A stretch of DNA of 64,000 nt from Spongilla lacustris (Eukaryota; Porifera; Demospongiae; Spongillida; Spongillidae). Below the pieces are notes generated by a model. The model made no database searches. It saw only the letters and a program-made list of their open reading frames with translations, and was not told where the DNA came from. Below, piece by piece: positions 10,595 to 23,045 of the stretch. The DNA lies in contig OX442432.1 of assembly GCA_949361645.1 (NCBI GenBank), forward strand, positions 625,733-689,732, read 5' to 3'. A program made the translations under genes and the position numbers. Within the stretch, counting starts at the first letter, position 1; the number at the start of each line of letters is the position of its first letter.

Positions 10595-13500
10595 CTATTC
10601 CTTCTTCACAGCACCCAGTTTGAGCGCAGTCCCGGCAGCTGCTCTCTTTTCTCTGGCTGCCTGCTGCTGCTTTTGCCGCCTCTCCTCCCTCCTCCTCTGC
10701 GTCTCCTGCCTGCTGGCCTCAGATGCTCCACCCACTGATGCCCCACCCACTGATGAGGGAGCACCAAACGAGTCCCACCCTGAATCATGGTCCCATCCAC
10801 CACCATCACTACCATCACCATCACTGGTCTTCACCGACTCCACTTGGCCTGTAACCACGGAGATGAGCCAACCAGTAAGAGCAAGGTCATGCACAAACCT
10901 TTCCCCTGTTGAGGTGCATCCTTTGAAGTGGCAGTGGTAGGCTTGGTGGCGGCCTGAAGTGAGTAGACACATTGAACAGGTGAGGCAATACCTAAGGGGT
11001 TATCCCTAAGGGGTTATCCCTAAGGGGTTATCACTAAGGGGTTATAACTAAGGGGTTATAACTAAGGGGTTATAACTAAGGGGTTATAACTAAGGGGTTA
11101 TCACTAAGGGGGGTTATCCCTAAGGGGTTATCACTAAGGGGTTATAACTAAGGGGTTATTCCTAAGGGGTTATTCCTAAGGGGTTATCACTAAGGGTTTA
11201 TAACTAAGGGGTTATAACTAAGGGGTTATTCCTAAGGGGTTATCACTAAGGGGTTATAACTAAGGGGTTATTCCTAAGGGGTTATCACTAAGGGGTTATC
11301 ACTAAGGGGTTACCTGGGGAACAGACCCAGCATTAACATCACTGCTCCAGTCATCCCAGCCCTTATCAACTACAGACACTTCCTTCAGTCCCTTCTCTAC
11401 TGCAGGTTTATCCTGCTTTGGCTGGAAGATGCTAGCATTAACGGGAGGAGGCTGGGCCCTCTGCCTCGATGGAGCACACTCCCCCTCCCTGGCCTTTGCA
11501 GCTGCCCCCAAGTCCTGATGGGAGGGTACTTATATAGCATTGTACCATGGATCACATGACCTCACTTGAGTATCCTTTTTGAAGAAGGAATCATCAGACC
11601 AATCACCCCATCCTTTATCAACTCCCACACTCGGAGCATTCTGATTGGATGATTGGCTTCTTTGGGGTGGCTGCACTACTGCCTCCCCTGTCCTGGACTT
11701 TCCTGGCTTCTCAGGCTCCATCTGGAAGTAGCCACATGTGACAGTCATGTGACTGTCTCATGACACTCACCTGACTTTGCTGCTTAGGAGTGACATCCTC
11801 TGTCCAGTCGCTGCCCCACCCACCTTTACTCTTAAGAGTTCCCTCCATTTTGGGTTGGAAGATGCCGGGATTGACAAGAGGGGGAGGGGTCTTTTGCCGA
11901 GAAGTTTGGATGGGATCACCCATCTTGGGTTTAGTAGCCATCATCTTTGTGAGGGGTGTGTCCCTTGAAGGGGTGGGGTCCGAGAATGCATCAAAGAACT
12001 CTGCTCCACTGATGGTGACTTTGGACTGGGGCTGAGGGACTTTGGACTGGGGCTGAGGGACTTCAAGAGGTGCCCAGTCATCATCTTCGTTCCACCCATC
12101 CCCTTGCCCCGCCCCTTCCTCTGCCCCATGTCCACTTTTCTCCGCAGGTATGTTGAAGGACTAAGGGAAGAAAGGGTTAAACACACCACATGGTCATGTC
12201 CTGATAGCCACACCTCCCAGTCGTCATCTCCTCCCCAGCCCTCTGCATGAGGTTGACTTTCAGCCTGTGTGGAAGGAGTCCCTTCTCTGTCAGAACGTTT
12301 TGCCTCATCTGTGACTGCTGCACCTAGTGTGTGCCAAGAAACATAAACATCCCCCACGTGTACATATCCCCCACATGTACATATCCCCCACATGTACATA
12401 TCCCCACACATGTACATATCCCCACACATGTACATATCCCCCCACATGTACATATCCCCACACATGTACATATCCCCACACATGTACATATCCCCACACA
12501 TGTACATATCCCCACACATGTACATATCCCCCACATGTACATATCCCCCACATGTACATATCCCCACACATGTACATATCCCCACACATGTACATATCCC
12601 CACATGTACATATCCCCACACACATGTACATACATGTAAATGCACCCACATATGTACACAGTACTACATACCCACATATGTACACAGTACTACATACCCA
12701 TATATGTACACATACCCATATACCCATATATGTACACATACCCATATACATACACATACCCATATATGTACATATACCCATATACGTACACATACCCATA
12801 TATCCTTCCTTTGTGGCTACAGGTTGAGTTGGCTTCTCCTGTGACTTACTGGGCCCTGGTGGGGCTGGGGAGGAGGTAGCAGGAGCACTTGATGGTTGTT
12901 GGTAGGCAGCAGAGGAGGAGGAGGAGGAGGTGGAGGTGGTTGGCTTGTATAGTTTGGATGTGATGGAGCTAACAGCCCAGCCTGTCCAACTGGTGGTGGC
13001 AGCTAGAGAGGCATCAGAGGAGTAGAGGGAGGTGGGGTGGGAGAGGGTGGAGGGTGGGGTGGAGGGTGGGGTGGAGGGGGCACTCTGACCTTCTATCTGC
13101 TCCTGTTGGGCTGCAGCCTCAGGATTCTCAGAGAGCTTCTCTAACTTATCAATAAATAATTTTATTGTTTTGAAGGTCTGTTGAGAAAGACAGTACCAAT
13201 ATTACCATAACAGTTGGGCCACACCCCCAGACGTAATAGTTGGGCCACACCCCCAGACGTAACAGTTGGGCCACACCCCCAGACGTAACAGGTGGGCCAC
13301 GCCCCCAGATGCAAAAGTTGAGCCACACCCACATGGCATACCTGGTCTCTGACAGTCTTATCACTGTCCACAGTCATAGTACAAAGAGCTGGGAGAAGCC
13401 TCATGGCTACGTCGTTTGTGAGGTAGTAAGAGTGAGTGTCGGCCATGCCCTTGATCCCTGCACAGCGCGCAGGGGGGAAGGGATCCTTGAGAGCACGAAG

Positions 13501-16500
13501 GAATGCAGAGGCAAGCACCTTCTGCTGGGTCTGGGGAGGAGGGGGCAAGTGACATAGTTGCTGGTGTGAGGGGATGGTGTGAAAAAGACAGTGTTGACGG
13601 TGTGAGGGATGGTCTTGAGAGATGGTGTGAAGGATGTGTGATGGTGTGAAGGGAGGTGTGAGGGAGGTGTGGTGGGGCAGGATGTTAGGGACATTGACAT
13701 GAATGAGTACAGTGGTGTTGTGAGGGTGGGACATGAGGTCTCAGTACAAGTCTCAAGTGAGGGTGAGTTAGTAAAAGTTAGCAAAGGGTCCTTACTGTTG
13801 GGTCCAGATGACATGCTATCTTCCCTAAACAGATTGTGGTGTTGGCTCTGATCCCTGGCTGATGGGGACGTAATGAGAGTAAGCACACCATCCACCCACC
13901 ACAACTATATGTACCTGCTCGTCCAGCTGACATTTGGCAAAGTACTTGAGCAGTTGAGTGTTCAAGTTAGCGCCATTAAGCTTTGGAGCCACTAGCAGCA
14001 TGGCCTGGGGGGAAGGAACAAGGGAGGGAGGGGCTACTTTAAAACATTTGCAAATGGTGTTTTTCATGCCCATTACACAGAGCACACACCCACTCACACA
14101 TCACACCCACTCACACATCACACCTACTCATACCACACACACTCACACATCACACCCACTCACACATCACAACATCACAAGTTCAGTCATCTCTCTCTAC
14201 TCCTTCCCACCTCCCCCCTAAACACATCACAGAACCTTCACTGTCTGCTCTCGGATTGCAGGTGCAGTATCTGTAAACCCAGTGACCAGATTGGTAAATA
14301 TCTGGTCATTCACTGTGGCAGGTTGTAGGTGATGGATGAACTGATCTAGCTGCAAGGGGAGGGGAGAGGAAGGAGTGAAGGGAAGGGAACAGCAAGGAGT
14401 GAAGTGGAGGGGAAGGAGTGAAGGGAGTGGTATAGATTCACTTACCTGCTGCAGAAGATTCAGCCTTGTGGCTCTATCTGGAGACGAGAAGAGCTTCACA
14501 ACACAAGGAACAATCTTTTTCTGGTACTCCACACTGTCCAGGAGTTGCCCTAACTTGAAGAGAGGACCAAGCACAGCTGTTCCCGCATTGCCAAACTCAA
14601 ACGCATTGATCAACTGAGGAAGTATCTTGCGACGTAAAAAACTGTCAGTGAATGATGAGAGAGAACTATTGAGCTCGTTGAAAAATTCAGCTCTCTGGGA
14701 AGTCTCCATGATCTGAAAACAGAGGCACGCTTACGGCATGTACATGTACGCTCACTCCATTTGGTGCTCACCTGAAGTTCCTCCACCCTCAAGGCCATGC
14801 TGACCAATCGATTGGAGAGATACCCTCCATGTTCTCTCAGTGTAGCTAGAAGGTCTGAAGGGTTCGGCCTGGAGGCTGGGTTGGTGCTGGTCATCTCTGC
14901 AAAGTATGGTGCTAATGACTTTGGTAGCTGTTCCACGCCAGAAAGGGTAAACAAATGAAACAATTATTTAAAGCGAGGTCCTTGCTTCTTGGATAGCTCC
15001 TACCTTCATGGGGCTTTTGAGGGATGCAGCTTGTGTCAGAGGGCCATTGAACACCTCCCACAGTAAGCAACCGAGTCCCCAGACATCCACAGACCTGAGG
15101 AGTGTACCCCATTCAGAATCCTCCCCCTATGGTCACTAGCTCCTCCCCTATGGTCACTAGCCCCTCCCCTATGGTTACTAGCCCCTCCCCCTATGGTCAC
15201 TAGCCCCTCCCCTATGGTCACTAGCCCCTCCCCTATGGTCACTAGCTCCTCCCCTATGGTCACTAGCTCCTCCCCTATGGTCACTAGCTCCTCCCCTATG
15301 GTCACTAGCTCCTCCCCTATGGTCACTAGCTCCTCCCCCTATGGTCACTAGCTCCTCCCCCTATGGTCACTAGCTCCTCCCCTATGGTCACTAGCCCCTC
15401 CCCCTATGGTCACTAGCCCTCCCCTGTGGTCACTAGCTCCTCCCCCTATGGTCACTAGTTCCTCCCCTATGGCCACTAGCTCCTCCCCCTATGGTCACTA
15501 GCTCCTCCCCCTGTGTCAGGCTCCTCCCCCCTCACACACTCACCACTTCTCAATCTTCTTGGGAAGAGCAGCTTTGCCCACCTCGGGAGGGTCATAGACC
15601 TGCAGGGTCCCGAGTGGCTTGGGTGCCAAGGCGGCTGTGAGGTCTCCAAAGGGGACCATGAACTCCACCCCTCCAAGCTTCCACTCTCCACTGCTATCCA
15701 CAAAGATGGCAGAGAGGCACATGCAGCGATGTACCAGGCTGCAATCGTTGTTCAGAAAACTTATTGCCTTCTACGAAGGTTAGAAAGAACAAGTGTAATG
15801 GTATGGCCTTGGGAACTATCTTTTTAAAAATGAATGGCAATACTTTCTTAGCAAGAAAACATTATTACATTACAGCATGTTTGACAAAACTACACACTTG
15901 CACAATAGACCACGTATATCCTAATATGGACCCATAGCAAAGCTGAGTCTGGCATAGAAGCCTTAATATTTTGAGTTGCAGCAAGACCAGAAAGAACCCT
16001 TTATAGCAACGACCCTCTTCATAACAAAGACATGAAAAGCCTCCCAGCAAAGTGCCGGCATTGACTGACCAGTAGTGTCTTATACTGTGAAACCATATGC
16101 CCATATACCTATATGCCCATATATGTACACGCCATACACATACATGCATGCACATATCGTGCCATACAAATACATGCATATATCCCTTGCATACAAATAC
16201 AGCACATATCCCTTGCATACAAATACATGCACATATCCCTTGCATACAAATACAGCACACATCCCGTGCATACAAATACATGCACATATCGTGCCATACA
16301 CGTACATGCATGTAAATGTATGCACTGAATTTAGAGTGCACAGTACCAGTGTCTGATGGAGTAGTCCCCATGACAACGCAAACTCAGTATGTCCTTCTTG
16401 GCTCCTGAGGCTTTCCTCCAGGGGTGTGGCCTCTTCTGTCACTACGTAGATGGATGTGGGCAGCTCCACACCATCGATGTAACGGAGAACGTTGGGGTGA

Positions 16501-16989
16501 CGAAGGGTCTTTAACCTGAGGTGTGCTGATCTGGCAAGCCTTATCTTGAGGGAGTGGAGGTGGGAGAGAGGAGGGGGAGAGAAGGAGAAGAGGGAGGGGT
16601 GACAATTGTCTCATTGCTTACATGTGCGTATGTATGTGTGCGTGTGTGTGTGTGCGTATGTGTGTGTGCGTTGTGTGTATGTGTGTGTGTGTGTGTTGGT
16701 ATAATTACATGTAATTCCCAACGGTGTAAGTTGGACATGGTACCCGATGTTGCTAATACCTGCCCGACGTACCTCGTCTTCCGATTTTCCGGCAAGGTCG
16801 AACACAAATACGGTTACCGGTTCTCCATCGACCTAGGCAATACCGGTAACCACACTCGAACTAAAGTTTCGTTGACCATAATTGTACCTTTCTTTTTCCG
16901 CGGTGAACAGACCATATTGTCTTCCCTGCTAGGAAGGTAAACTGTTCTCCTACGTCGAAGGGGAGCTCTCGACCCTGTTGTTGGCCCAT
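10595..16989 (-). CDS. SCYL1: SCYL1, N-terminal kinase-like pseudokinase with HEAT repeats (complete)
   Basis: SCYL1 binds COPI and acts in Golgi-ER retrieval. I resolve 18 exons by matching phase: 16989-16888, 16832-16773, 16544-16347, 15770-15544, 15094-15004, 14927-14772, 14712-14446, 14349-14236, 14004-13915, 13858-13796, 13524-13342, 13177-about 12796, about 12325-12214, 12160-11771, 11721-11566, 11514-11314, 10953-10899 and 10848-10595. The start ATG at 16989 opens [20 protein letters not shown]. Family landmarks follow: [81 protein letters not shown], and DKTVRDQ. A Trp/Asp-rich linker (DKGWDDW, DKGWGDW) and a basic C-terminal helix ending LKLGAVKKE complete it. Catalytic motifs are absent (no beta-3 Lys, HRC for HRD, no DFG), as expected for this pseudokinase. 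One donor (after EQTVK, 14236) is GTTCTG, which is weak. Confidence 0.95.
10991..11311. repeat. 14-15-bp minisatellite in SCYL1 intron 16
   Basis: The units taaggggttatcac and taaggggttataac repeat about 22 times. The array abuts the donor of the preceding exon: on the minus strand that exon is followed by gtaaccccttag, and every unit then carries a pyrimidine run plus TAG that mimics an acceptor. The sequence is not a true telomere repeat. Confidence 0.9.
12350..12805. repeat. 17-bp minisatellite and degenerate derivatives in a SCYL1 intron
   Basis: The unit cacatgtacatatcccc repeats with 15-17-bp spacing to about 12632, then grades into cacatatgtacacagtac and catacccatatatgtaca variants. 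Open frames here (Tyr-Pro-His-Thr-Cys runs) are repeat artefacts. Confidence 0.9.
13211..13332. repeat. 26-bp minisatellite in a SCYL1 intron
   Basis: The unit cagttgggccacaccccc plus agacgtaa occurs four to five times, directly after the donor at 13342 on the minus strand. Confidence 0.85.
15118..15515. repeat. 21-bp minisatellite in SCYL1 intron 4
   Basis: The unit cctatggtcactagctcctc repeats about 19 times, with one-base length variants (ccccta versus cccta) and occasional loss of a base. Confidence 0.9.
16155..16310. repeat. 26/27-bp minisatellite in SCYL1 intron 3
   Basis: The units cccttgcatacaaatacagc plus acatat, and a variant with atgcacatat, occur about six times. A (GT)n-rich tract follows at 16620-16700 in the neighbouring intron. 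Confidence 0.8.
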
Positions 16990-17235
16990 ACAAAACTATC
17001 ACTTCAGCCCAGTACGAGAGGGGTTAATTTCAGTGGCTGTATAATATATATCGGAGATGTTGTTTAGCAAGCCTTACATGTAAATATAAATTATATAATA
17101 TTATACTGCGCAAATGTAAGTAAATGTAGTCCAATAGCAATAGGAATCAGAGAACGCAAACACACAACATCAAATTAATATAAATGTTCAGGAAGCCGAG
17201 TTCACTTCCACTTAATTTGCTGCAAAACAAGACAA

Positions 17236-20200
17236 TTACAATGTCACGTGACTAACGCACCCACCACAACAAGAACTCACTGAATTGGCAAGTAGTGCCT
17301 GTATCTTGTCTCTGTACTTCTCCTGCTCACGGACATCAATATAATTGATGTAATCCTCCATTCCCACTCTGTCCCTCATAAGTTTGAGTGTCTGCAAAGA
17401 GTACACACATTGTGAGCACATACCCATATACATAGGTCCACATGCCCAACCCCATCGTTTTTCTATGTGCCCAGACCCATGCACTGTCATGCACTTTATT
17501 GCTTGCTTACTTCGATTGCAGTGTTATGACATTTGTACTGCACAGCTAGGTCCAGACGAGCATCTGGATTCTCTATCTCCATGAGGTAAGGGTGCATTAT
17601 CTTCAGGGGATGGTGAGAGGATGGGATGGAGGGATGGGAGGGATGGATGGATGGAGGGATGGTGGGAGGGATGGATGGATGGATGGATGGGGGAGGGAGG
17701 AAAGGAGGGAGGGATGGTGGGAGGGATGGATGGGGGAGGGAGGGAAGGAGGGAGGGATGGTGGGAGGGATGGATGGATGGATGGATGGGGGAGGGAGGGA
17801 TGGTGGGAGGGATGGATGGGGGAGGGATGGTGGGAGGGATGGATGGATGGATGGATGGGGGAGGGAGGGATGGTGGGAGGGATGGATGGATGGATGGATG
17901 GGGGAGGGAGGGATGGTGGGAGGGATGGATGAATGGATGGGGAGGGAGGGAGGGACGGAGTCAGGTAGGGAGGGAGGGAGGGAGGGAGGGAGGGAGGGAG
18001 GGAGGGAGGGAGGGAGGGAGGGAGGGAGGGAGGGAGGGAGGGAGGGAGGGAGGGAGGGAGGGAGGGAGGGAGGGAGTGATGGATGGGATGGGTGGGAGGG
18101 AGGGAGGGAGGAGGGATGGATGGTGGGATGGACGGATGGTTGGAGGGATGATGTGGACATTAGGGATGATGGGAGGATGGAGGTGTTAGGATGATGAGAG
18201 ATGTGACAATGTGGTATGAGGGTCCTGGTGAGGTGGCCCGTACACAGGACCTCTGTAAAGGTCTACCTCTTGTGGAGCGTCATAGTAGCCGAGAAGCCTC
18301 ACCACACGCTCAAATCCAATGACACTCTTCAGTTTGGTCCCAAAGAATCCCTGAAGACAAATAAGTACTCAGTGGATGTTCATTTGCACACTCCAGTTGC
18401 ATACCAGTATAAACAATAGCCATGCTTTTGAGGACTAGGAGGCAATTAAACTCCCTTCCTTCTTCCTCCCTTCCTCTCCCCCCCCCCCCCCCCCCCCATA
18501 TTCTCATATCCATCACAGAATCCACCACCACCAACACATCCAAGCTACATGTTCACACCTTGGAAGTAAGGAGTTGCTCAAATTTGCCCCAGTCTCTGCG
18601 CTTACACTCTGCCATCAGCCTCATCTGAAAGAGTACCTTGTCTGGTATGTTGAAGTCTTTTTGCAGCCGTACGGGACTGGTTACAGAGTCCTGCATCACA
18701 CACACACATCTTAACAGGTCACATGTTAGTGGCATGACCACACCTCCTTGTCCTGACCATGCCACTGGCACAGGAAGAGCAGTGTGCTGTAGAGGGCTTG
18801 GAAGGGTAGCTTCCTGCTCTCACCAAGCACATTTTGATCCCTTTGCTGAGAAATAACCCCCAACCTCCATGTTACAAATGAACCCCCAATCTCCATGTTA
18901 AATATGAACCCCCAACCTCTGTGTTAAAAATGAAGCCCCTCACATATATCCCCTGGTCTCCTTTGCCCCATCTCCATATATGGGTATACCATGTTGGCTC
19001 CTCCCCCTTAAATGATTTGTGTAGGCATGCACACCCACAGGCCTGACCACGCCCACAGGATCCACAGGTGTACTGTTATACACAACCCACTTGGATCATC
19101 AGCTGCTTGTCAACTAGGTCGCTGTACTGTTTGATAAAAATGGCATCTGATTCAAGAAGTTTGCTGGTCCTGAGGAGTAAGGTGGTAGTGGAGTGGTGAG
19201 GGATAGTGGAGTGGTGAGGGATAGTGGAGTGGTGAGGGATAAGGTGAGGGATAAGGTGGTAGTGGAGTGGTGAGGGGTAAGGTGGTAGTGGAGTGGTGAG
19301 GGATAAGGTGGTAGTGGAGTGGTGAGGGATAAGGTGGTAGTGGAGTGGTGAGGGATAAGGTGAGGGATAAGGTGGTAGTGGAGTGGTGAGGGGTAAGGTG
19401 GTAGTGGAGTGGTGAGGGATAGTGGAGTGGTGAGGGATAAGGTGAGGGATAAGGTGGTAGTGGAGTGGTGAGGGGTAAGGTGGTAGTGGAGTGGTGAGGG
19501 ATAAGGTGGTAGTGGAGTGGTGAGGGATAAGGTGGTAGTGGAGTGGTGAGGGATAAGGTGGTAGTGGAGTGGTGAGGGATAAGGTGAGGGATAAGGTGGT
19601 AGTGGAGTGGTGAGGGATAGTGGAGTGGTGAGGGATAGTGGAGTGGTGAGGGATAAGGTGAGGGATAAGGTGGTAGTGGAGTGGTGAGGGATAAGGTGAG
19701 GGATAAGGTGGTAGTGGAGTGGTGAGGGATAAGGTGAGGGATAAGGTGGTAGTGGAGTGGTGAGGGATAAGGTGAGGGATAAGGTGGTAGTGGAGTGGTG
19801 AGGGATAAGGTGAGGGATAAGATGGTAGTGGAGTGGTGAGGAGTAAGGTGAGGGATAAGGTGGTAGTGAGTAGTAACAAGGTATATGCAGTTTCCATGGT
19901 TACTCACGACTGTAGCAACTGTAGTTCCTTCTGTCTCTCCTGTACACTTTGGATGGCTTCAATTCTCCTTAGCTGGAAGGACTAGTGGAGGAGAATCATA
20001 CTACATCACCTTCGCACCATTACATCACCTTCATACCATTACATCACCTTCATACATTACATCCTTTATTCAAACACTCACCGCACTAGCTTTGTGGTTT
20101 CCTACCAAACTGTAGAGTGAAAGTAACATACCATCACAAGCACCTTCATGTTATCAGGTGGGCATGCAGTGGGAGAATGTCCTCATACCCACCCTCACAT

Positions 20201-22383
20201 GTGCAAACCAGTCACACCCTCACATGTGCACACCAGTCACACCCTCACATGTGCACACCAGTCACACCCTCACCTGTGCACACCAGTCACACCCTCACAT
20301 GTACACACCAGTCACACCCTTGCATGTGCACACCAGTCACACCCTCGCCTGTCCACACCAGTCACACCCTCATCTGTCCACACCAGTCACACCCTCACCT
20401 GTCCACAACAGTCACACCCTCACATGTGCACACCAGTCACACCCTCACATGTGCACATCAGTCACACCCTCACCTGTCCATACCAGTCACACCCTCACCT
20501 GTGCACACCAGTCACACCCTCACATGTGCACACCAGTCACACCCTCACCTGTGCACACCAGTCACACCCTCACACGTGCTCACCAGTCACACCCTCACAT
20601 GTCCACACCAGTCACACCCTCACATGTGCACACCAGTCACACCCTCACCTGTCCACACCAGTCACACCCTCACATGTGCACACCAGTCACACCCTCACAC
20701 GTGCACACCAGTCACACCCTCACCTGTGTACACCAGTCACACCCTCACATGTGCACACCAGTCACACCCTCACATGTGCACACCAGTCACACCCTCACAT
20801 GTGCACACCAGTCACACCCTCACATGTGCACACCAGTCACACCCTCACATGTGCACACCAGTCACACCCTCACATGTGTACACCAGTCACACCCTCACCT
20901 GTGCACACCAGTCACACCCTCACCTGTGCACACCAGTCACACCCTCACATGTGCACACCAGTCACACCCTCACATGTGCACACCAGTCACACCCTCACCT
21001 GTGCACACCAGTCACACCCTCACCTGTGCACACGCTGCACATCGTTCCATGCCTCCAGATGCTTCAGATGCACACAGTAGTGACCAGTTAGGATCGGTTG
21101 CTTAATTGGATCTCTTGTGATAAGTCTTAGCAGCACATCTGAAATGTAAAGGAGTAAAAATGTTTACCTCCTTAAGCCACACCTCCTCCCCACCCCTTAA
21201 GCCACACCTCCTCCCCACCCCCTTAAGCCCTTCAACCTCCTCCCCACCCCTTAAGGCCTTCAACCTCCTCCCCACCCCTTAAGCCTTTCAACCTCCTCCC
21301 CACCCCCTTAAGCCCTTCAACCTCCTCCCCACCCCTATAAGTCCTTCAACCTCCTCCCCTCCCCACCTCCTTAAGCCCTTCAGCCTTCCCAATGGGCTAG
21401 TCAAAGCCACTCCCACAAGCCACACCCAGTTCATTACCAAGACTGATGGTCCTTCTCAGGTAGATGAGGACAGCTATGATACAGTTGCCATCATGTGTAT
21501 CTGCGGCACAATGCAGAAGGGCTTCCTTCTCTTCCAGCGTCTTGAACCACTCCAGGCAACAAGGCTACACAGGGGACAGTGAGGTGGGACCATAGGTCGG
21601 TGGAGCCCTTACCTGGCCAATGAGAAGCCTATTGATGGTGTCAGGAATACCAGGTGGTAACCATCTATCTGTCTTGGCCTCCTGGAGGTGGAGGTGAAGG
21701 TGGAGGTGATAAGTGTGTGGATCAAGTAGCAGTGTGTTATGCTTTGGCCAAACCTCAATTTCTCTGCGTGCCTTTTGGACCTCAAGTTCTCTGATCTTCA
21801 GTTGCTGCTGGAGCTGCTCGATATTATCATTGCTAGCCGGCACCGACTTCTTACGACCTTTCCCCCCATATATCATTATGATGCATCACCTTTCAAGTCA
21901 AGGACTAAACGCCAAGCCGTACCTTCGCTTGAGGGCGGTTCCTTATCGGGCATCGGCTTCTCAGCCTTCTGCTGCTGCTTTTGTCTTGCCCAGGTACCTT
22001 TTCACAGAACGACGTGTTCGGTCTGGTACGCATCTGTTACCCGCCCCCCCAAAAGCCTACTAGTACCTAATTTACGTTCGGCGACCTCGTGACCCTCTTC
22101 CTCCACATACGCCTCCCCGATCGTTTCCACACCTTCGTCTAGGCTAATGGGCACGGCTTCCGGCACAGGGCCGCTCCTGCGGAACAGGCAAGAGCCCCAA
22201 TTAGCCACGTGCACATACTGCGCAGATGCAGGCGCGTACGGCTGTTCGCCCTTGGCCTTTCGCTTGTACTCGCTAAGGAGTATGTCTTGTGACCCCAACT
22301 CTGAGTCGTCGATGTTGAATATATTGGGCCTTTTCGCTGAGGGTGCCTCGTCATCCTCGTCCCTAAGAAAGGGAAAGAAGGTA
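17236..22383 (-). CDS. VIPAS39: VIPAS39 (SPE-39/VIPAR), VPS33B-interacting endosomal protein
   Basis: This protein works with VPS33B in endosome-lysosome and polarised sorting. Phase-consistent exons include: from 22383 (after an acceptor; [15 protein letters not shown]), to about 21754 ([21 protein letters not shown]), 21681-21613, 21564-21438 ([19 protein letters not shown]), 21138-21024 ([17 protein letters not shown]), 20109-20082 (28 nt), 19981-19908, 19169-19091, 18845-18744, 18690-18559 ([19 protein letters not shown]), 18350-18267 ([18 protein letters not shown]), 17600-17511 ([20 protein letters not shown]) and 17391-17236 ([17 protein letters not shown]). The C-terminal signature [15 protein letters not shown] matches the family block around VDTKLNLA..KCH. 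The stop at 17236 gives a tail [13 protein letters not shown]; the GTGAGT at that point could instead be a donor. The start codon and the exon between 22000 and 21860 are unresolved. Confidence 0.9.
17620..18135. repeat. GGAT/GGGA purine-rich satellite in a VIPAS39 intron
   Basis: Blocks of (ggat)n, gggagggatggt and a pure (ggga)n run (about 17960-18075) lie in the intron between the 18267 and 17600 boundaries. The G-strand could form quadruplexes. The Gly/Arg/Glu/Trp open frames across it are artefacts. Confidence 0.9.
19185..19870. repeat. Compound minisatellite (23-bp core) in a VIPAS39 intron
   Basis: The core ggtagtggagtggtgagggat plus aa alternates with 11-bp half units (ggtgagggata). 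It fills most of the intron between the exons at 19908 and 19169. Confidence 0.9.
20206..21023. repeat. 25-bp minisatellite, about 33 copies, carrying the exon/5'-splice junction
   Basis: The unit is cacatgtgcacaccagtcac plus accct. On the minus strand it reads gtgagggtgtgactggtgtg plus cacag, so each unit repeats the exon end TGCACAG and the donor GTGAGG of the adjacent VIPAS39 exon ending at 21024. All three frames are open because the 25-bp unit lacks stops. Confidence 0.95.
21170..21385. repeat. About 28-bp pyrimidine-rich minisatellite in a VIPAS39 intron
   Basis: The unit ccttaagcccttcaacctcc plus tccccacc occurs about seven times with small length changes. Confidence 0.8.
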
Positions 22384-23045
22384 AGGTCACGCAACTATCC
22401 TTCATCCCTTCGGCAAGAGATCTAAGAACGCACATATACATGGCGCCTTTGTTTGTTTCGATCCCTGAAGCAAGTAGGCGGGGCACGCGGCGTTTGAATA
22501 ACACCGAGGACTTTTGCAAATTTCAGCTAAAAAAAAAAAAAGCAAACAGAAACGAGGCGAACAGATATATCCTTTTATACAGCTTAGCTTTTTTACAGTA
22601 AAACAATGACCTTGATATAGATACGAGCGCGCTAATTGTTTTTCACCTCATACGTTACAGACTTTCCTCCCCTTACTAGTTAGTGTATAGCTAATTTACC
22701 TGGAAGAACCAAGACAATGTAACACACTAGCTAAGTCACGATCACCCTCTGACACTAGGTAAGTCAGTGTTACTGTACCTGCCATTAGTTTGGTCCCCCC
22801 GTGTATTTAAGTATGCATAATCTTGTAGTCCTAAGTACAAAGAATCAAGTTGCACCTGCTAGAGGGCACCAGTTCATCATTATTTTAGAATGAAAATGGT
22901 CTACATGTTGTATGACTTGTTTCCAGCTTACAGCAAACATCACCGGCCACTTTGGCTGGCAGCTCTGCTTTTAGTTCATTGTTGTGATTTGTTCTAATGT
23001 AGATGGTATTGTCTCCATTGAAAGTAACTGGTACCAGTCAGGTAT
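22384..23045. other. 5' flank of VIPAS39; no gene seen
   Basis: This contains the unresolved first exon or promoter of VIPAS39 on the minus strand. No other coding signal is visible. Confidence 0.5.

Noticed and set aside
10991..11311. Interstitial telomere repeat
   Set aside because: The TAAGGGGTTA-containing unit is 14-15 bp and not a TTAGGG array; it is an ordinary intron minisatellite.
17592..18194. Gly/Arg/Trp-rich 200-residue frame and its Ser/Pro/His reverse
   Set aside because: GGAT/GGGA satellite inside a VIPAS39 intron.
20206..21023. CRISPR-like regular direct repeats
   Set aside because: Units are contiguous with no unique spacers, and the context is a eukaryotic intron. The same holds for every other array here.
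20117..21105. Three long plus-strand frames of His/Thr/Ser/Pro/Cys (310-324 residues)
   Set aside because: The 25-bp VIPAS39 intron repeat has no stops in any frame, so all three frames are open; no frame is preferred.
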